Under the pieces are notes generated by a model, which was not told the origin of the DNA, made no database searches, and was given only the letters and a program-made list of their open reading frames with translations. Below, in pieces: positions 27,357 through 35,948 of a stretch of 64,000 bases of DNA (position 1 is the first letter of the stretch; each line of letters opens with the position of its first letter). The stretch covers positions 372,001 to 436,000 of the forward strand of contig NZ_JAFBFW010000001.1 in NCBI RefSeq assembly GCF_016909495.1, read 5' to 3'. A program made the translations under genes and the position numbers. Source of the DNA: Pantoea coffeiphila (GTDB lineage: Bacteria; Pseudomonadota; Gammaproteobacteria; Enterobacterales; Enterobacteriaceae).

Positions 27357-28550
27357 CTATTCCTCCCCGTGCAGACGGTCGAGCCCCGCCCGTAAATCTG
27401 CTATCAGGTCCTGCGGATCTTCCAGGCCAATCTGCAGGCGCAGCGTTGCGCCCTGCTCCTTCCACTGCGTTACGGTACGATAATCCTGACAGTTGAACGG
27501 AATGATCAGGCTTTCGAAACCGCCCCATGAATAGCCCATACCGAACAGTTCCAGACCATCAAGCATACGAGTGACCGCCGATTTATCGTATGCCGGCTCG
27601 AGGATAATTGAGAACAACCCTGTCGAACCCGTGAAATCACGCTGCCATAAATGGTGCCCGGGGCAGCTCTCGAAGGCGGGATGTAAAATGGTCTTTACCT
27701 CCGGCTGTTCCTCCAGCCATGATGCAACGTTCAGCGCGCGCGTTTCCGCCTCCTTAAGGCGGATATGCAGCGTTCTCAGCCCGCGCAGGGCAAGGAAACA
27801 GTCTTCCGCACCGGGTAACATCGCCATGCTGTCATAGGTGGCGCGTAAATCGGGCCAGGTTTCGGCATTGGCGCTCACCATCCCCATCAGTAGATCCGAG
27901 TGGCCGCTCAGGTACTTGGTTCCCGCTTCCACCGAGAGATCGCAGCCGTGACGATGCGCCTGGAAGAACACCGGCGTGGCCCAGGTATTGTCGATAATCG
28001 TTTTGATACCGCGCTCGCGGGCGATGCGAGTCATCAGCGGTACATCCTGAATCTCAAAGGTTTGTGATCCCGGGGATTCAAGGAATAGCGTAGTGGTTTC
28101 CGGCCGCAGCAGGTTGACGATACCTTCTCCCACCAGCGGATCGTAATAGGTGGTCGTCACACCGAATTTTTTCAGCGTCAGTTCGCAAAAACTTCGGGTT
28201 GGCCGGTAAACCGTATCCGGCATCAGCAGATGATCGCCCGCCTTCAGCGTGGTCATCAGCGCCAGCGCCACGGCCCCGAGGCCAGAGGGTGACATTACCG
28301 TTCCCGCCGCACCGGCGAGCTCGGTCCAGGCATCTTCAAGGTTTTTAATCGTTGGCGTACCCAGCGTGCCGTAGGCGAACTCCGCCCGGCTGTGTTCAAG
28401 ATCCTCGACGCTGTTAAACACTACCGTCGATCCGCGATACACCGGGCAGTTAACAAAGCCCCGCTGATCCTGCGTGCTCCTGCCCAACTGGGTTAATCGG
28501 GTTGCCAGGGTTAATTTTTCGGGATTAAGATTTTTCATATTCACGTCCAT
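27357..28550 (-). CDS. Cystathionine beta-lyase-like PLP enzyme (MetC type)
   Basis: 397-residue PLP enzyme of the Cys/Met metabolism family. The PLP-binding Lys lies in AGTKYLSGHSD. The IIDNTWATPVFFQ and LFLESPGS segments, and RLQIGLEDPQDLIADL at the end, follow E. coli MetC closely. It should cleave cystathionine or related C-S bonds to a thiol, pyruvate and ammonia. Placed 29 bp after an HAAAP amino-acid permease gene on the same strand, it may process an imported sulfur amino acid rather than serve core methionine synthesis. M5 is an alternative start (MKNLNPE). Confidence 0.85.
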   Translation of the reverse strand: MDVNMKNLNPEKLTLATRLTQLGRSTQDQRGFVNCPVYRGSTVVFNSVEDLEHSRAEFAYGTLGTPTIKNLEDAWTELAGAAGTVMSPSGLGAVALALMTTLKAGDHLLMPDTVYRPTRSFCELTLKKFGVTTTYYDPLVGEGIVNLLRPETTTLFLESPGSQTFEIQDVPLMTRIARERGIKTIIDNTWATPVFFQAHRHGCDLSVEAGTKYLSGHSDLLMGMVSANAETWPDLRATYDSMAMLPGAEDCFLALRGLRTLHIRLKEAETRALNVASWLEEQPEVKTILHPAFESCPGHHLWQRDFTGSTGLFSIILEPAYDKSAVTRMLDGLELFGMGYSWGGFESLIIPFNCQDYRTVTQWKEQGATLRLQIGLEDPQDLIADLRAGLDRLHGEE

Positions 28551-28579
28551 TCAGTGTGCCACCAGCCTCTGCCAGCGGA

Positions 28580-29854
28580 TTACTCTACGAATTTCAAAAA
28601 AGGTGATATACACAGGAGGATGCCGTAGAAGGCAATATAGTAATTTCGTTTAGCTCGCAGGTTTTCCAGCGCGGGAACCTTCGATACCAGATAGTAAGGA
28701 ATTAAACAGGCCACCAGCCCAAATATCGGGCCGGAAATCTGCATCAGCAGCATCACGGAGAAGTCAAAGCTGACCCAAATCCACAGGAAGATCACAATTC
28801 CGACCGCAACGGCGAGGGATAATTTTGCACGATTGATATTATTTGTTCCGGCAATGCGTGAAATAATATTCACTGCAAGACCAACAACGGCTTCTTTAAA
28901 ACCAAGATAGATACTGAAAAACGCGGTAAGTATGGCAAAGATATTCAGCGTCACCGATAAAATATTCACCATATTCCCCGGCATAATCTGGGAAGCGAGC
29001 GCCAGTGCGGAAATATTCTGATCTAAAGCTGATATCGCCTCTTCTTTGGTAATCGCGAAACTAAAGGAGAAAGCAAAGAACAGCACGCTGACCGCCAGGA
29101 CGATATAGGCGATGCGGGTTGCCCGAATCGCGCGATAAGAGGCCACCAGCGGATCGCGCTCAACCTTACGAAATGCGATATTCATCGGATTGAGGATCTG
29201 CACAAACAGGATAGAAAACAACGTAAACGGCAGCGTCAGCAGCACATCGCGGAAAAATGCCAGCAGCGGAGGGAAAGCCGAAATATTACTCAGGCTCCAG
29301 TAAGGCAGCATCACCAGTCCAAGAAAAACGATCACCCCAAGCTTGAACAGAATCATGGGCCCGGAGATACGGAACAGCAGCCTTTCGCCCTGATTGGCAA
29401 TTGCCACAATAATTGCCAGCAGGATCAACGGATACCAGCTGGTTTTAGAAAGAAACGTATCGGTAAGATGATAACTGTGTAAGTAAGTTGCGCTGTCGTT
29501 CACCAGGCTCATCGAGTAATTGAGAATACCCATCAGCAGCATCAGGAAATAAGCAATACCCAGCAGACCTCCCCAGTTTTTCCCCAGATACTGGGTAATA
29601 ATCTCGGCGTAGCTGTCGCAGGATTTCGTCTGCGTCAGCGTTTTCAGATACAGATCCTGCAGCCAGTAAATCGCCGGATAGCTCAGGACAATAGCGAAAA
29701 CAAAGACCCAAATCCCCTTCACCCCGGCCTGGATGGGCATATAAATAATCCCTGCCCCAATCGCCATACCAATACATAACACCACCCAGCCAAGATCGTA
29801 ACTGGTGAATGGGATCTTAAGATGATTTACCGCCTCTTCATTATTTATCGTCAT
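28580..29854 (-). CDS. HAAAP-family amino-acid:proton symporter (SdaC/TdcC/CyuP group)
   Basis: Inner-membrane permease with about eleven helices. It opens with FTSYDLGWVVLCIGMAIGAGIIYMPIQAG, the signature of serine/threonine/cysteine HAAAP transporters. I chose ATG 29854 (MTINNEE), preceded by GAGG; the longer frame begins at 29878. It is followed by the MetC-type lyase gene, suggesting uptake of cysteine, cystathionine or a related amino acid that the lyase then cleaves. The LysR gene upstream on the same strand is the likely regulator. Confidence 0.85.
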   Translation of the reverse strand: MTINNEEAVNHLKIPFTSYDLGWVVLCIGMAIGAGIIYMPIQAGVKGIWVFVFAIVLSYPAIYWLQDLYLKTLTQTKSCDSYAEIITQYLGKNWGGLLGIAYFLMLLMGILNYSMSLVNDSATYLHSYHLTDTFLSKTSWYPLILLAIIVAIANQGERLLFRISGPMILFKLGVIVFLGLVMLPYWSLSNISAFPPLLAFFRDVLLTLPFTLFSILFVQILNPMNIAFRKVERDPLVASYRAIRATRIAYIVLAVSVLFFAFSFSFAITKEEAISALDQNISALALASQIMPGNMVNILSVTLNIFAILTAFFSIYLGFKEAVVGLAVNIISRIAGTNNINRAKLSLAVAVGIVIFLWIWVSFDFSVMLLMQISGPIFGLVACLIPYYLVSKVPALENLRAKRNYYIAFYGILLCISPFLKFVE

Positions 29855-30044
29855 TTTAAACCTCGGTTCAAGAGACATGCCCGCGAATTATCTGCATTGC
29901 AGAAAGCCGCATTAACGTAGAAAACGCGCTCGAAGTTTTTAACTCTCCGTTCCGCAGGCTTATATTCCGTGAACGGCGATCGTTTGCCATGAAGTGTTTT
30001 CCACGGAAAAGATGATTTGTGATGTGCGCGGCTTTCTCTCCGTC

Positions 30045-30067
30045 AACTGTGAATGCCTTTCACAGTT
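30045..30067. repeat. Perfect 9-5-9 inverted repeat
   Basis: AACTGTGAA (30045-30053) and TTCACAGTT (30059-30067), spacer 5. It sits between the LysR stop and the permease promoter region. Could end LysR transcription as a hairpin or be an operator for the permease gene. Confidence 0.5.
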
Positions 30068-30073
30068 AGTGTC

Positions 30074-31003
30074 CTAAATATCGGTTGTCGGGTCACAGTT
30101 TTTCGCGAGGCGGGCCTTAATAAATGCCAGAAAAAGAGTCAGTGTTTTATTATCTCTGGCCGAATGACGGACTCTTGCCTGTAGCCGATGGGTAACGCCG
30201 GGATCGTAGTCCGACAGCACGCGGACAAGTTTGCCGCTATTAATGTAATGACAGGCCAGGTAATCCGGCAGGCAGGCCACTCCGCCATGAAGCAGCGCTC
30301 TTTGCAGCAGCAGCAGGCTGGAATTGCAGGACAGATGTGGGGTCACCGCTACGGTTTCACTTTTGGCATGATGACGGAACATCCATTTACCATCATGGGT
30401 CATCTGCGGATAAACCAGGCAGTGATGGAAACGTAAATCGGCGGGAACGGTAATCGGCGGATGACAGCGTAAGTATTCGGGGGAAGCGCAGTAAAACCAG
30501 CGGATATCCATCAGTTGCTCCGCGTCCTCGTTCTGCGTTGCCGCTTCTGAGGTAATTCTGAACGCCACGTCGATATCCTCACGATCGAGGTTGATAAAGC
30601 GATCGTCCAGCATCACGTTAATACCCACGCCCGGATACCGGGCCTGAAAATCGCTCGACAGCGTGGGAATATGCGTACAGCCAAAGGCCACCGAGCAGCT
30701 GATGCGCAGAGTCTCACCTTGCATACCCGGCACGCGACTGCCGTCGGCAATGCTTTCGATGTCCGCAATAACCCGCCTGGCCAGCTGTAAAATACGCCGT
30801 CCATCCAGAGTCAGCTGGAAGGGTCGGCTTTCGCGATTGATGAGCAGATTGCCGGTGATGCTTTCTAACTGGGAGAGGCTTTTACTTACCGCCGACGGCG
30901 TCAGCCCCAGTTCCCTGGCCGCTCGCGAGAGGTTGCCGGTTTCGGCAATTTTAATAAAGATTTGAAACTGATTCAGATAGCCTGAGAGGTTGGGAATGTT
31001 CAT
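30074..31003 (-). CDS. LysR-family transcriptional regulator
   Basis: 309-residue LysR protein. HTH at about 14-60 (FIKIAETGNLSRAARELGLTPSAVSKSLSQLE), effector domain at about 95-300 (LRISCSVAFGCTHIPTLSSDF). It lies upstream of the permease/MetC-type genes on the same strand with 219 bp between, which contains a strong palindrome. It probably regulates those genes. Effector unknown. Confidence 0.87.
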   Translation of the reverse strand: MNIPNLSGYLNQFQIFIKIAETGNLSRAARELGLTPSAVSKSLSQLESITGNLLINRESRPFQLTLDGRRILQLARRVIADIESIADGSRVPGMQGETLRISCSVAFGCTHIPTLSSDFQARYPGVGINVMLDDRFINLDREDIDVAFRITSEAATQNEDAEQLMDIRWFYCASPEYLRCHPPITVPADLRFHHCLVYPQMTHDGKWMFRHHAKSETVAVTPHLSCNSSLLLLQRALLHGGVACLPDYLACHYINSGKLVRVLSDYDPGVTHRLQARVRHSARDNKTLTLFLAFIKARLAKNCDPTTDI

Positions 31004-31173
31004 TTATCACCGTCGAGCGTTGATAAATGTGATATGCGGTTGTCCCTGATGTGCATAGTTTTCTCTTTTTTTAATATAATCAAATATTAAAAATCGAGTC
31101 TAATCTATCCCACACGTTTTATGCAGTGTGTTGTTTTCAACATGCAATGCAGATCATGCATTTGATAAAGCAT

Positions 31174-31208
31174 AAAAAAAGGCTGCATTCGGTTAACGAA
31201 CACAGCCT
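31174..31208 (-). terminator. Terminator of the FAD oxidoreductase gene
   Basis: On the minus strand AGGCTG...CAGCCT with an inner TTCG/CGAA pairing forms the stem, followed by seven T (31180-31174). It begins about 22 bp after the stop codon. Confidence 0.8.
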
Positions 31209-31230
31209 GGATGTCGACTTACTGTCGGAT

Positions 31231-32667
31231 TTACGCTTCCTGGCCCGCGTCGTGCATGCCTTTACGCAGGGTGAAGTTAACGCCCATGGTCAGCAGCGGT
31301 TCCGGCGGGTTCCACTCTGGTTTTGGCAGCGACAGCAGGAAGTTAATCGTGTCGTTACTTTTGCCCGCCAGCCAGTCGGCCAGCATGGTGCCCATCGCGG
31401 TGCCGCGCACGGTCCCCAGGCCATTACAGCCCAGCGAGCCGTAGACGTTCTTTCTCAGTTCGCCGAACAGGCTCGATCCGTTACGGGTCATGCCCAGACC
31501 ACCGCCCCACGTATGTTCAAAGTTAACGTCCTGTAGCGTCGGGAAGCGGCGCTCAAACGACTGACGGTGGGTTTCACGATACTTCTGGGTGTAGCCCGGT
31601 TTGTAGCGTCCGTCCGAGTTAAAGCTGAAGCTGTTACGGATCAGAATGCGGTTATCGTGGGTACGACGCGAGGTGGTTCCGAACGGATCGGCAGGAATAA
31701 CGCCCCAGAATTCCTGGCCGCCAATGCTGTCCTGCTCCGCTTTGGTCAGAGGGCGGGTCAGACTGCCGTAGGTGAAAATCGGGAAAATGGTCCGCTCGCC
31801 GAAGCCAAAGTGCGTACCAAACGCGTTGTTGGCGAGGATCAGCTTATCGGCAAAGATGCGGCCGGTTGCGTGATGCAACACAATTTCCGGCTCGTATTCA
31901 ATGGCGGTAATTGGCGTTTCTTCGTAGAGCTTAACGTTGGCTGGCAGGCTGTCCGCAAGGCCCTTCACCAGCCCTGACGGCTGAACCAGGATGGTGCCCG
32001 GCGTGTACAGTGCCTTACGGTAGAATTTGGTGCCGAGATGGTCGGGCAGATCCTTACCGTCGATAATCTTGCATGGCTGCCCCAATGATTCCAGACCGCC
32101 GCGATAGGCTTCCAGCACCGCAATACCGCTGTCTTCCACTGCGGCCTGGTATTTACCCGAATGGCGCATCTGGGCATCAACGATATTGTGTTCTTCCACC
32201 TGCTCTTTCAGGATGCGCTGCCCGGTCTGGTTCAGATTCAGGATATTACGGGCAATTTTTTTATCACCGATATAGTCCGGTGCGCCGATATCGTGAGGTA
32301 CGTCGATCAGGAATCCGGCGTTACGGCCGGACGTGCCGAATCCAACCTGCTGCGCTTCAACAAGGATGATCTGATCGTCCGGGAAGTTCAGCGCCAGCTG
32401 ACGTGCGGCGGCCAGTCCGGTGAAACCGGCACCAATCACTACCCATGGTGCTTTCGCATCGCCCACCAGCGCGGGCTGCGGCTGGCGTTTACGGCTGGTG
32501 TGGAACCAGCCCGGCGTTGGATCGTCGGAAGGCAGCGCATCAATTTTCAGTAATGAATCCGGCGCGGCGGGAAGATTGTCGGTCAGCAGGGAAGCTCCCC
32601 CACCCGCTGCAACGATACCAGCGCCGATCCCGGTGCCAACCAGCAATTTTCTTCGTGAAATACCCAT
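31231..32667 (-). CDS. Tat-exported FAD-dependent amine/amino-acid oxidoreductase (DAO fold)
   Basis: 478 residues from ATG 32667, giving the N-terminus MGISRRKLLVGTGIGAG, a twin-arginine signal (SRRKLL) with hydrophobic stretch, so the folded flavoprotein should be sent to the periplasm. The FAD loop is VVIGAGFTGLAAARQLAL, and FGTSGRNAGFLID is the typical DAO motif seen in PuuB-like oxidases. The longer frame to 32760 would hide the Tat signal inside the protein. Likely oxidises an amine or amino acid. A strong palindrome lies upstream at 32771-32788 and a terminator follows. Confidence 0.82.
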   Translation of the reverse strand: MGISRRKLLVGTGIGAGIVAAGGGASLLTDNLPAAPDSLLKIDALPSDDPTPGWFHTSRKRQPQPALVGDAKAPWVVIGAGFTGLAAARQLALNFPDDQIILVEAQQVGFGTSGRNAGFLIDVPHDIGAPDYIGDKKIARNILNLNQTGQRILKEQVEEHNIVDAQMRHSGKYQAAVEDSGIAVLEAYRGGLESLGQPCKIIDGKDLPDHLGTKFYRKALYTPGTILVQPSGLVKGLADSLPANVKLYEETPITAIEYEPEIVLHHATGRIFADKLILANNAFGTHFGFGERTIFPIFTYGSLTRPLTKAEQDSIGGQEFWGVIPADPFGTTSRRTHDNRILIRNSFSFNSDGRYKPGYTQKYRETHRQSFERRFPTLQDVNFEHTWGGGLGMTRNGSSLFGELRKNVYGSLGCNGLGTVRGTAMGTMLADWLAGKSNDTINFLLSLPKPEWNPPEPLLTMGVNFTLRKGMHDAGQEA

Positions 32668-33059
32668 TAAGAATAAACTCCGTGATGAGAACAGATCTGC
32701 CCTGAAGACCCCGAAAGCAGGCTTCATGCATTTCTTTTGTGTATTGCATGTATACACCAAGTATTTTTATTATTTACATTTGTAAATACTCTGTCAACTA
32801 ACTATGCAAATTTTCAACCAATTTGTAACACTAAGATCAGGGGTTTAGGTTGTGATGAAGCACGACTCTGCGCCCTGCTTACAGCAGATCGATGACGTGA
32901 CGATGGATGTGAGATCTCAGATGGGAACGCGGCGTTTAACCTGGCGACGGAGGCGGCGGAGCAGATATCAAAACGAGAGAGCGGGATAACGGGCTGACGA
33001 TGAAGTTGAAAGTAAAACAGCGATCTGCACGAAATGAGAATCAGCGCAGATCGCGTCTG
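32668..33059. promoter_or_regulatory. Control region of the FAD oxidoreductase gene and non-coding spacer
   Basis: 392 bp without a supported gene. Near the oxidoreductase start it is AT-rich and carries the perfect palindrome TATTTACATTTGTAAATA (32771-32788) and an imperfect repeat GTGTAT/ATACAC (32739-32757). These are likely operators of a regulator not identified here. The part from 32860 to 33010 is GC-richer and featureless. The far end holds the MarR-gene terminator. Confidence 0.5.
33014..33054 (-). terminator. Terminator of the OhrR-type gene
   Basis: On the minus strand GCGATCTGC (33054-33046) pairs perfectly with GCAGATCGC (33028-33020), loop 17 bases, then TGTTTTAC. It starts 6 bp after the gene's stop. 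Confidence 0.7.
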
Positions 33060-33482
33060 TTAAAGGTCTTGTAAAAGTTTTTTCGAGAAGGTTCGTAACA
33101 TTTCCAATTCTTCATCGTCCATGCGCATAAAGCAGCGCATCTGCTTCGGAATGGCGACGATTTTATCCTGAAGATCCCTCGCCTTTGGCGTCAGAACCAC
33201 TTTTTTCACCCTTTCGTCTTCGGCAATCGATACCCGGTTAAGGAATCCCTTCGCCTCCAGTTTCTGTACCAGCGGCGTTAGCGTCCCCGAGTCGAACAAC
33301 GTTTTTTCGCTCAGTTCACGCAGCGGAATATCATCCTGGTCATAGAGCGCCAGCAGCACGACAAACTGCGGGTAGGTCAGATCGAATTCTTTCAGTAACG
33401 GGCGGTACTGACGGATAAGCGCATTGGTTACCGAATAGAGTGAGAAACAAAGTTGCCCATCTAATATGCTGTTTTCTTTCAT
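33060..33482 (-). CDS. MarR-family redox regulator, OhrR type
   Basis: 140-residue MarR protein. The N-terminal LCFSLYSVTNAL carries the lone reactive Cys (residue 12 from ATG 33482) at the position that senses organic hydroperoxides in OhrR. HTH at about 47-75 (LRELSEKTLFDSGTLTPLVQKLEAKGFLNR), wing around DERVKKVVLT. GTG 33491 is an alternative start. It is divergent from a periplasmic esterase gene with a palindrome between them, so it probably represses that gene and itself until its Cys is oxidised. A second Cys (QMRCFM) could form the disulfide partner. Confidence 0.83.
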   Translation of the reverse strand: MKENSILDGQLCFSLYSVTNALIRQYRPLLKEFDLTYPQFVVLLALYDQDDIPLRELSEKTLFDSGTLTPLVQKLEAKGFLNRVSIAEDERVKKVVLTPKARDLQDKIVAIPKQMRCFMRMDDEELEMLRTFSKKLLQDL

Positions 33483-33544
33483 TTTTTCCACCAGCTGAAC
33501 GAGATTGCAGAATTTTATTATAAATAAAGTTTGACCATAAGTAT

Positions 33545-33556
33545 CTTGCGTGCAAG
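33545..33556. promoter_or_regulatory. OhrR-type operator
   Basis: CTTGC-GT-GCAAG perfect inverted repeat midway between the OhrR-type gene and the divergent esterase gene. It is similar to the TTGCAA-type cores known for OhrR operators. The sequence is seen directly; regulator assignment is inferred. Confidence 0.55.
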
Positions 33557-33654
33557 TATTATTCGCACAAGGTAAGTGAGCAAGCAGTCAGACATCACTA
33601 ACCGGGATAATCCAACACTAAGTTTTTATTCAAAAAATACAGAGGGCTACACTA

Positions 33655-34674
33655 ATGAAAATTGCATCGATTTTATTAACATCCGCCGTCTTTGCTTCAG
33701 CCGCTTCCGCAGCGACCACTCAGCCACTGAACGCGCCTGCCCCTACCGCCGGTGTAAAAGCTTTCCTGGACGTGCTGAATTCAGGCAAAGGTAAACCGAT
33801 GGAACAGATGACCCCGCAGGAAGCCCGTCAGGTGCTGATCGGTGCCCAGCAGGGTGCGAAGCTGCCTGCCGCCCAGGTAAGCGATAAAACAATTCAGGTG
33901 AACGGTCAGAACATCAGGCTGAAAATCGTCAAACCGGAAAATGCGACGGGCACACTTCCGGTGTTTATGTTCTTCCACGGCGGCGGCTGGGTGCTGGGCG
34001 ATTACCCGACTCATGAACGTTTGATCCGCGATCTGGTCCGTGATTCCGGTGCGGCGGCCGTTTACGTTGATTACACGCCTTCCCCGGAAGCGCACTTCCC
34101 GGTAGCGATTAATCAGGCGTATCAGGCCACCCGCTGGGTTGCCGAGCACGGCAGTGAAATCGGCGTTGACGGCAGTCGTCTGGCTCTGGTGGGTAACAGC
34201 GTGGGCGGTAATATGGTGGCAGCGGTTGCCCTGCAGGCCAAACAGCTCGGCGCACCGAAAATTCGTTACAACGTGATGCTGTGGCCGGTAACCGATGCGA
34301 ACTTCGACGACGCGTCATATCATCAGTTCGCCAACGGCCATTTCCTGACCCGCAACATGATGAAGTGGTTCTGGGATAACTACACCACCAGTGCCGCGGA
34401 TCGTAACAACATTCTGGCCTCCCCGCTGCGAGCCAGCACGGAACAGCTGAAAGGCTTCCCGCAGACGCTGATCCAGACGGCGGAGCTGGACGTGCTGCGT
34501 GACGAGGGTGAAGCCTTCGGACGTAAGCTGGATGCAGCAGGCGTGCCGGTGACCGTCACCCGCTACAATGGTATGATCCATGACTACGGCTTACTGAATC
34601 CGTTAAGCGAAGAGCCAACGGTGAAAACCGCCCTGTCGCAGGCAGGTGCCGAACTGCAACAGCATCTGAAATAA
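33655..34674 (+). CDS. Periplasmic alpha/beta hydrolase (HSL-type esterase)
   Basis: 339 residues with a Sec signal peptide (MKIASILLTSAVFASAASA). HGGGW near residue 110 is the HSL-family oxyanion motif. GNSVGGN near 185 holds the nucleophile Ser, with the acid in ELDVLRDEG and the catalytic His in GMIHDYGLL. Should hydrolyse esters of small acyl chains in the periplasm. It is divergent from an OhrR-type regulator, so induction by organic peroxides is likely. An OhrR-controlled exported hydrolase may act on oxidised lipids or peroxy-esters, but that is inference. Confidence 0.85.
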   Translation: MKIASILLTSAVFASAASAATTQPLNAPAPTAGVKAFLDVLNSGKGKPMEQMTPQEARQVLIGAQQGAKLPAAQVSDKTIQVNGQNIRLKIVKPENATGTLPVFMFFHGGGWVLGDYPTHERLIRDLVRDSGAAAVYVDYTPSPEAHFPVAINQAYQATRWVAEHGSEIGVDGSRLALVGNSVGGNMVAAVALQAKQLGAPKIRYNVMLWPVTDANFDDASYHQFANGHFLTRNMMKWFWDNYTTSAADRNNILASPLRASTEQLKGFPQTLIQTAELDVLRDEGEAFGRKLDAAGVPVTVTRYNGMIHDYGLLNPLSEEPTVKTALSQAGAELQQHLK

Positions 34675-34702
34675 TCTCATCACGGGCAGGCTCAGCTCTT
34701 AT

Positions 34703-35803
34703 CTACTTATCACAGCGATAATAACTGAGTTTGCCCGGGTCGATACTGATTCCCATTCCTGCCGTTGCTGGCCGCTTAATTTTCCCTGCCACTATCGGAA
34801 TATCCTCCGCGTGTAAATCATCTGCAATATCAAGGAAGTTGGTCAATTCTGCCGCATAAAGACTGGTATGGCGCAAGCTACAGGCAAAGTGAATATTGGC
34901 CAGCGTACCGGTTTTAGTATCCCCCTGATTGCCAACGTATACCGGCACGTTTAAACCTTCACACAGCGCGGCAATTTTCCTGGATTCACTGAAGCCGGTT
35001 CTGGCCGTTTTAATACAGATCATACTGGCAATATTATCGCTAATCTCCCTGCCCACTTCCTCAAGCGAGCGGCAGCTCTCATCGCCGCAAACGGGAAGGC
35101 CAAGATGCTGATTGAGCCTCCTGCGCCCGATTCTGTCTGCTGCCGGTGACGGCTCTTCGAAGAATAAAAACCCCTCATCTTTCAGCGCCAGTCCGGCAGC
35201 AATCGCCTCGGCGGAGCTCCAGCCATGGTTGGCGTCAAGGTAGAGATTCGCCTCCGGCAACGCTTTTCTTATCAGTTTACAGGCGAGAATATCGGTTTGC
35301 AGCGCCGTCCCGGTTTTCACTTTGAAAGTGTTGATACCATATTTTTCTGCCATTGAAACTGCGCTTTCCGCCATCTTCGGCGGTAGATCATGGCCAATCA
35401 TATGACTGACGCGGATCTCATCGCACCATCCTCCCAGCAGTTGACCACATGACATCTGGCGGTATTTACCTGTCGCATCCCAGATAGCCAAATCAACGGC
35501 GGCTCGGGCGGCGGGATTATCCGTAACCCAGGCCATGGCGTGGCCAACTTTCTCATTATCCAACAGGTCAATATCGTTCAACGAAGGCAGGAACCACTGA
35601 TTAATGGCGGTGATAATCGACTGCTGCGACTCACCGTAAATATAAGGCCGTGCCGGAGCATCCGCCTCACCGACAATCCCCTCATCGGTGTGAATACGAA
35701 CGAATACATTCTCGACGGCGGTGATGGTACCGGTGGCAAAAGACAACGGCCTGGTATAGGGAATACGGTACGGAATGGTTTCGATTTTGCGGATTTTCAT
35801 CAT
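34703..35803 (-). CDS. Enolase-superfamily enzyme of the muconate-lactonizing (MLE) subgroup
   Basis: 366-residue (beta/alpha)8 enzyme. The acid/base Lys motif KVKT is at about 163-166. Metal ligands follow: Asp in LDANHGW, Glu in FFEEPS and Asp in CGDES. The second catalytic Lys is in CIKTARTGF. This K..K arrangement defines the MLE subgroup (cycloisomerases, o-succinylbenzoate synthase, dipeptide/amino-acid epimerases). The N-terminal capping domain is complete. The start is ATG 35803 after GAGTGAG; the frame is open from a GTG at 35809. Specific reaction unknown; no ring-cleavage genes are nearby, so racemase/epimerase activity is as likely as lactonisation. Confidence 0.82.
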   Translation of the reverse strand: MMKIRKIETIPYRIPYTRPLSFATGTITAVENVFVRIHTDEGIVGEADAPARPYIYGESQQSIITAINQWFLPSLNDIDLLDNEKVGHAMAWVTDNPAARAAVDLAIWDATGKYRQMSCGQLLGGWCDEIRVSHMIGHDLPPKMAESAVSMAEKYGINTFKVKTGTALQTDILACKLIRKALPEANLYLDANHGWSSAEAIAAGLALKDEGFLFFEEPSPAADRIGRRRLNQHLGLPVCGDESCRSLEEVGREISDNIASMICIKTARTGFSESRKIAALCEGLNVPVYVGNQGDTKTGTLANIHFACSLRHTSLYAAELTNFLDIADDLHAEDIPIVAGKIKRPATAGMGISIDPGKLSYYRCDK

Positions 35804-35948
35804 GCTCACTCGTTATCGTGGTGGGCATTTACAGTATAAATTTATGGCGAGCACGAAGCGCTGATTCGTGCGTAAGATGCTACATTGACTTCACTATAAA
35901 TAATAAGAAAATACCGTTCACTTAACCCTGGCCTAAATAAGGAAGTCC

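Noticed and set aside
32860-33010. Possible gene remnant between the FAD oxidoreductase and OhrR-type genes
   Set aside because: Coding-like base composition, but short frames with no recognisable protein and no ribosome site.
34262-34277. Possible Tus/Ter replication arrest site (GTTACAACG)
   Set aside because: It matches only the core few bases of the Ter consensus; no full Ter site was found by eye in the window.
34549-34559. GTGAC-C-GTCAC, a possible third matS
   Set aside because: Only one base between the halves; matS needs three.
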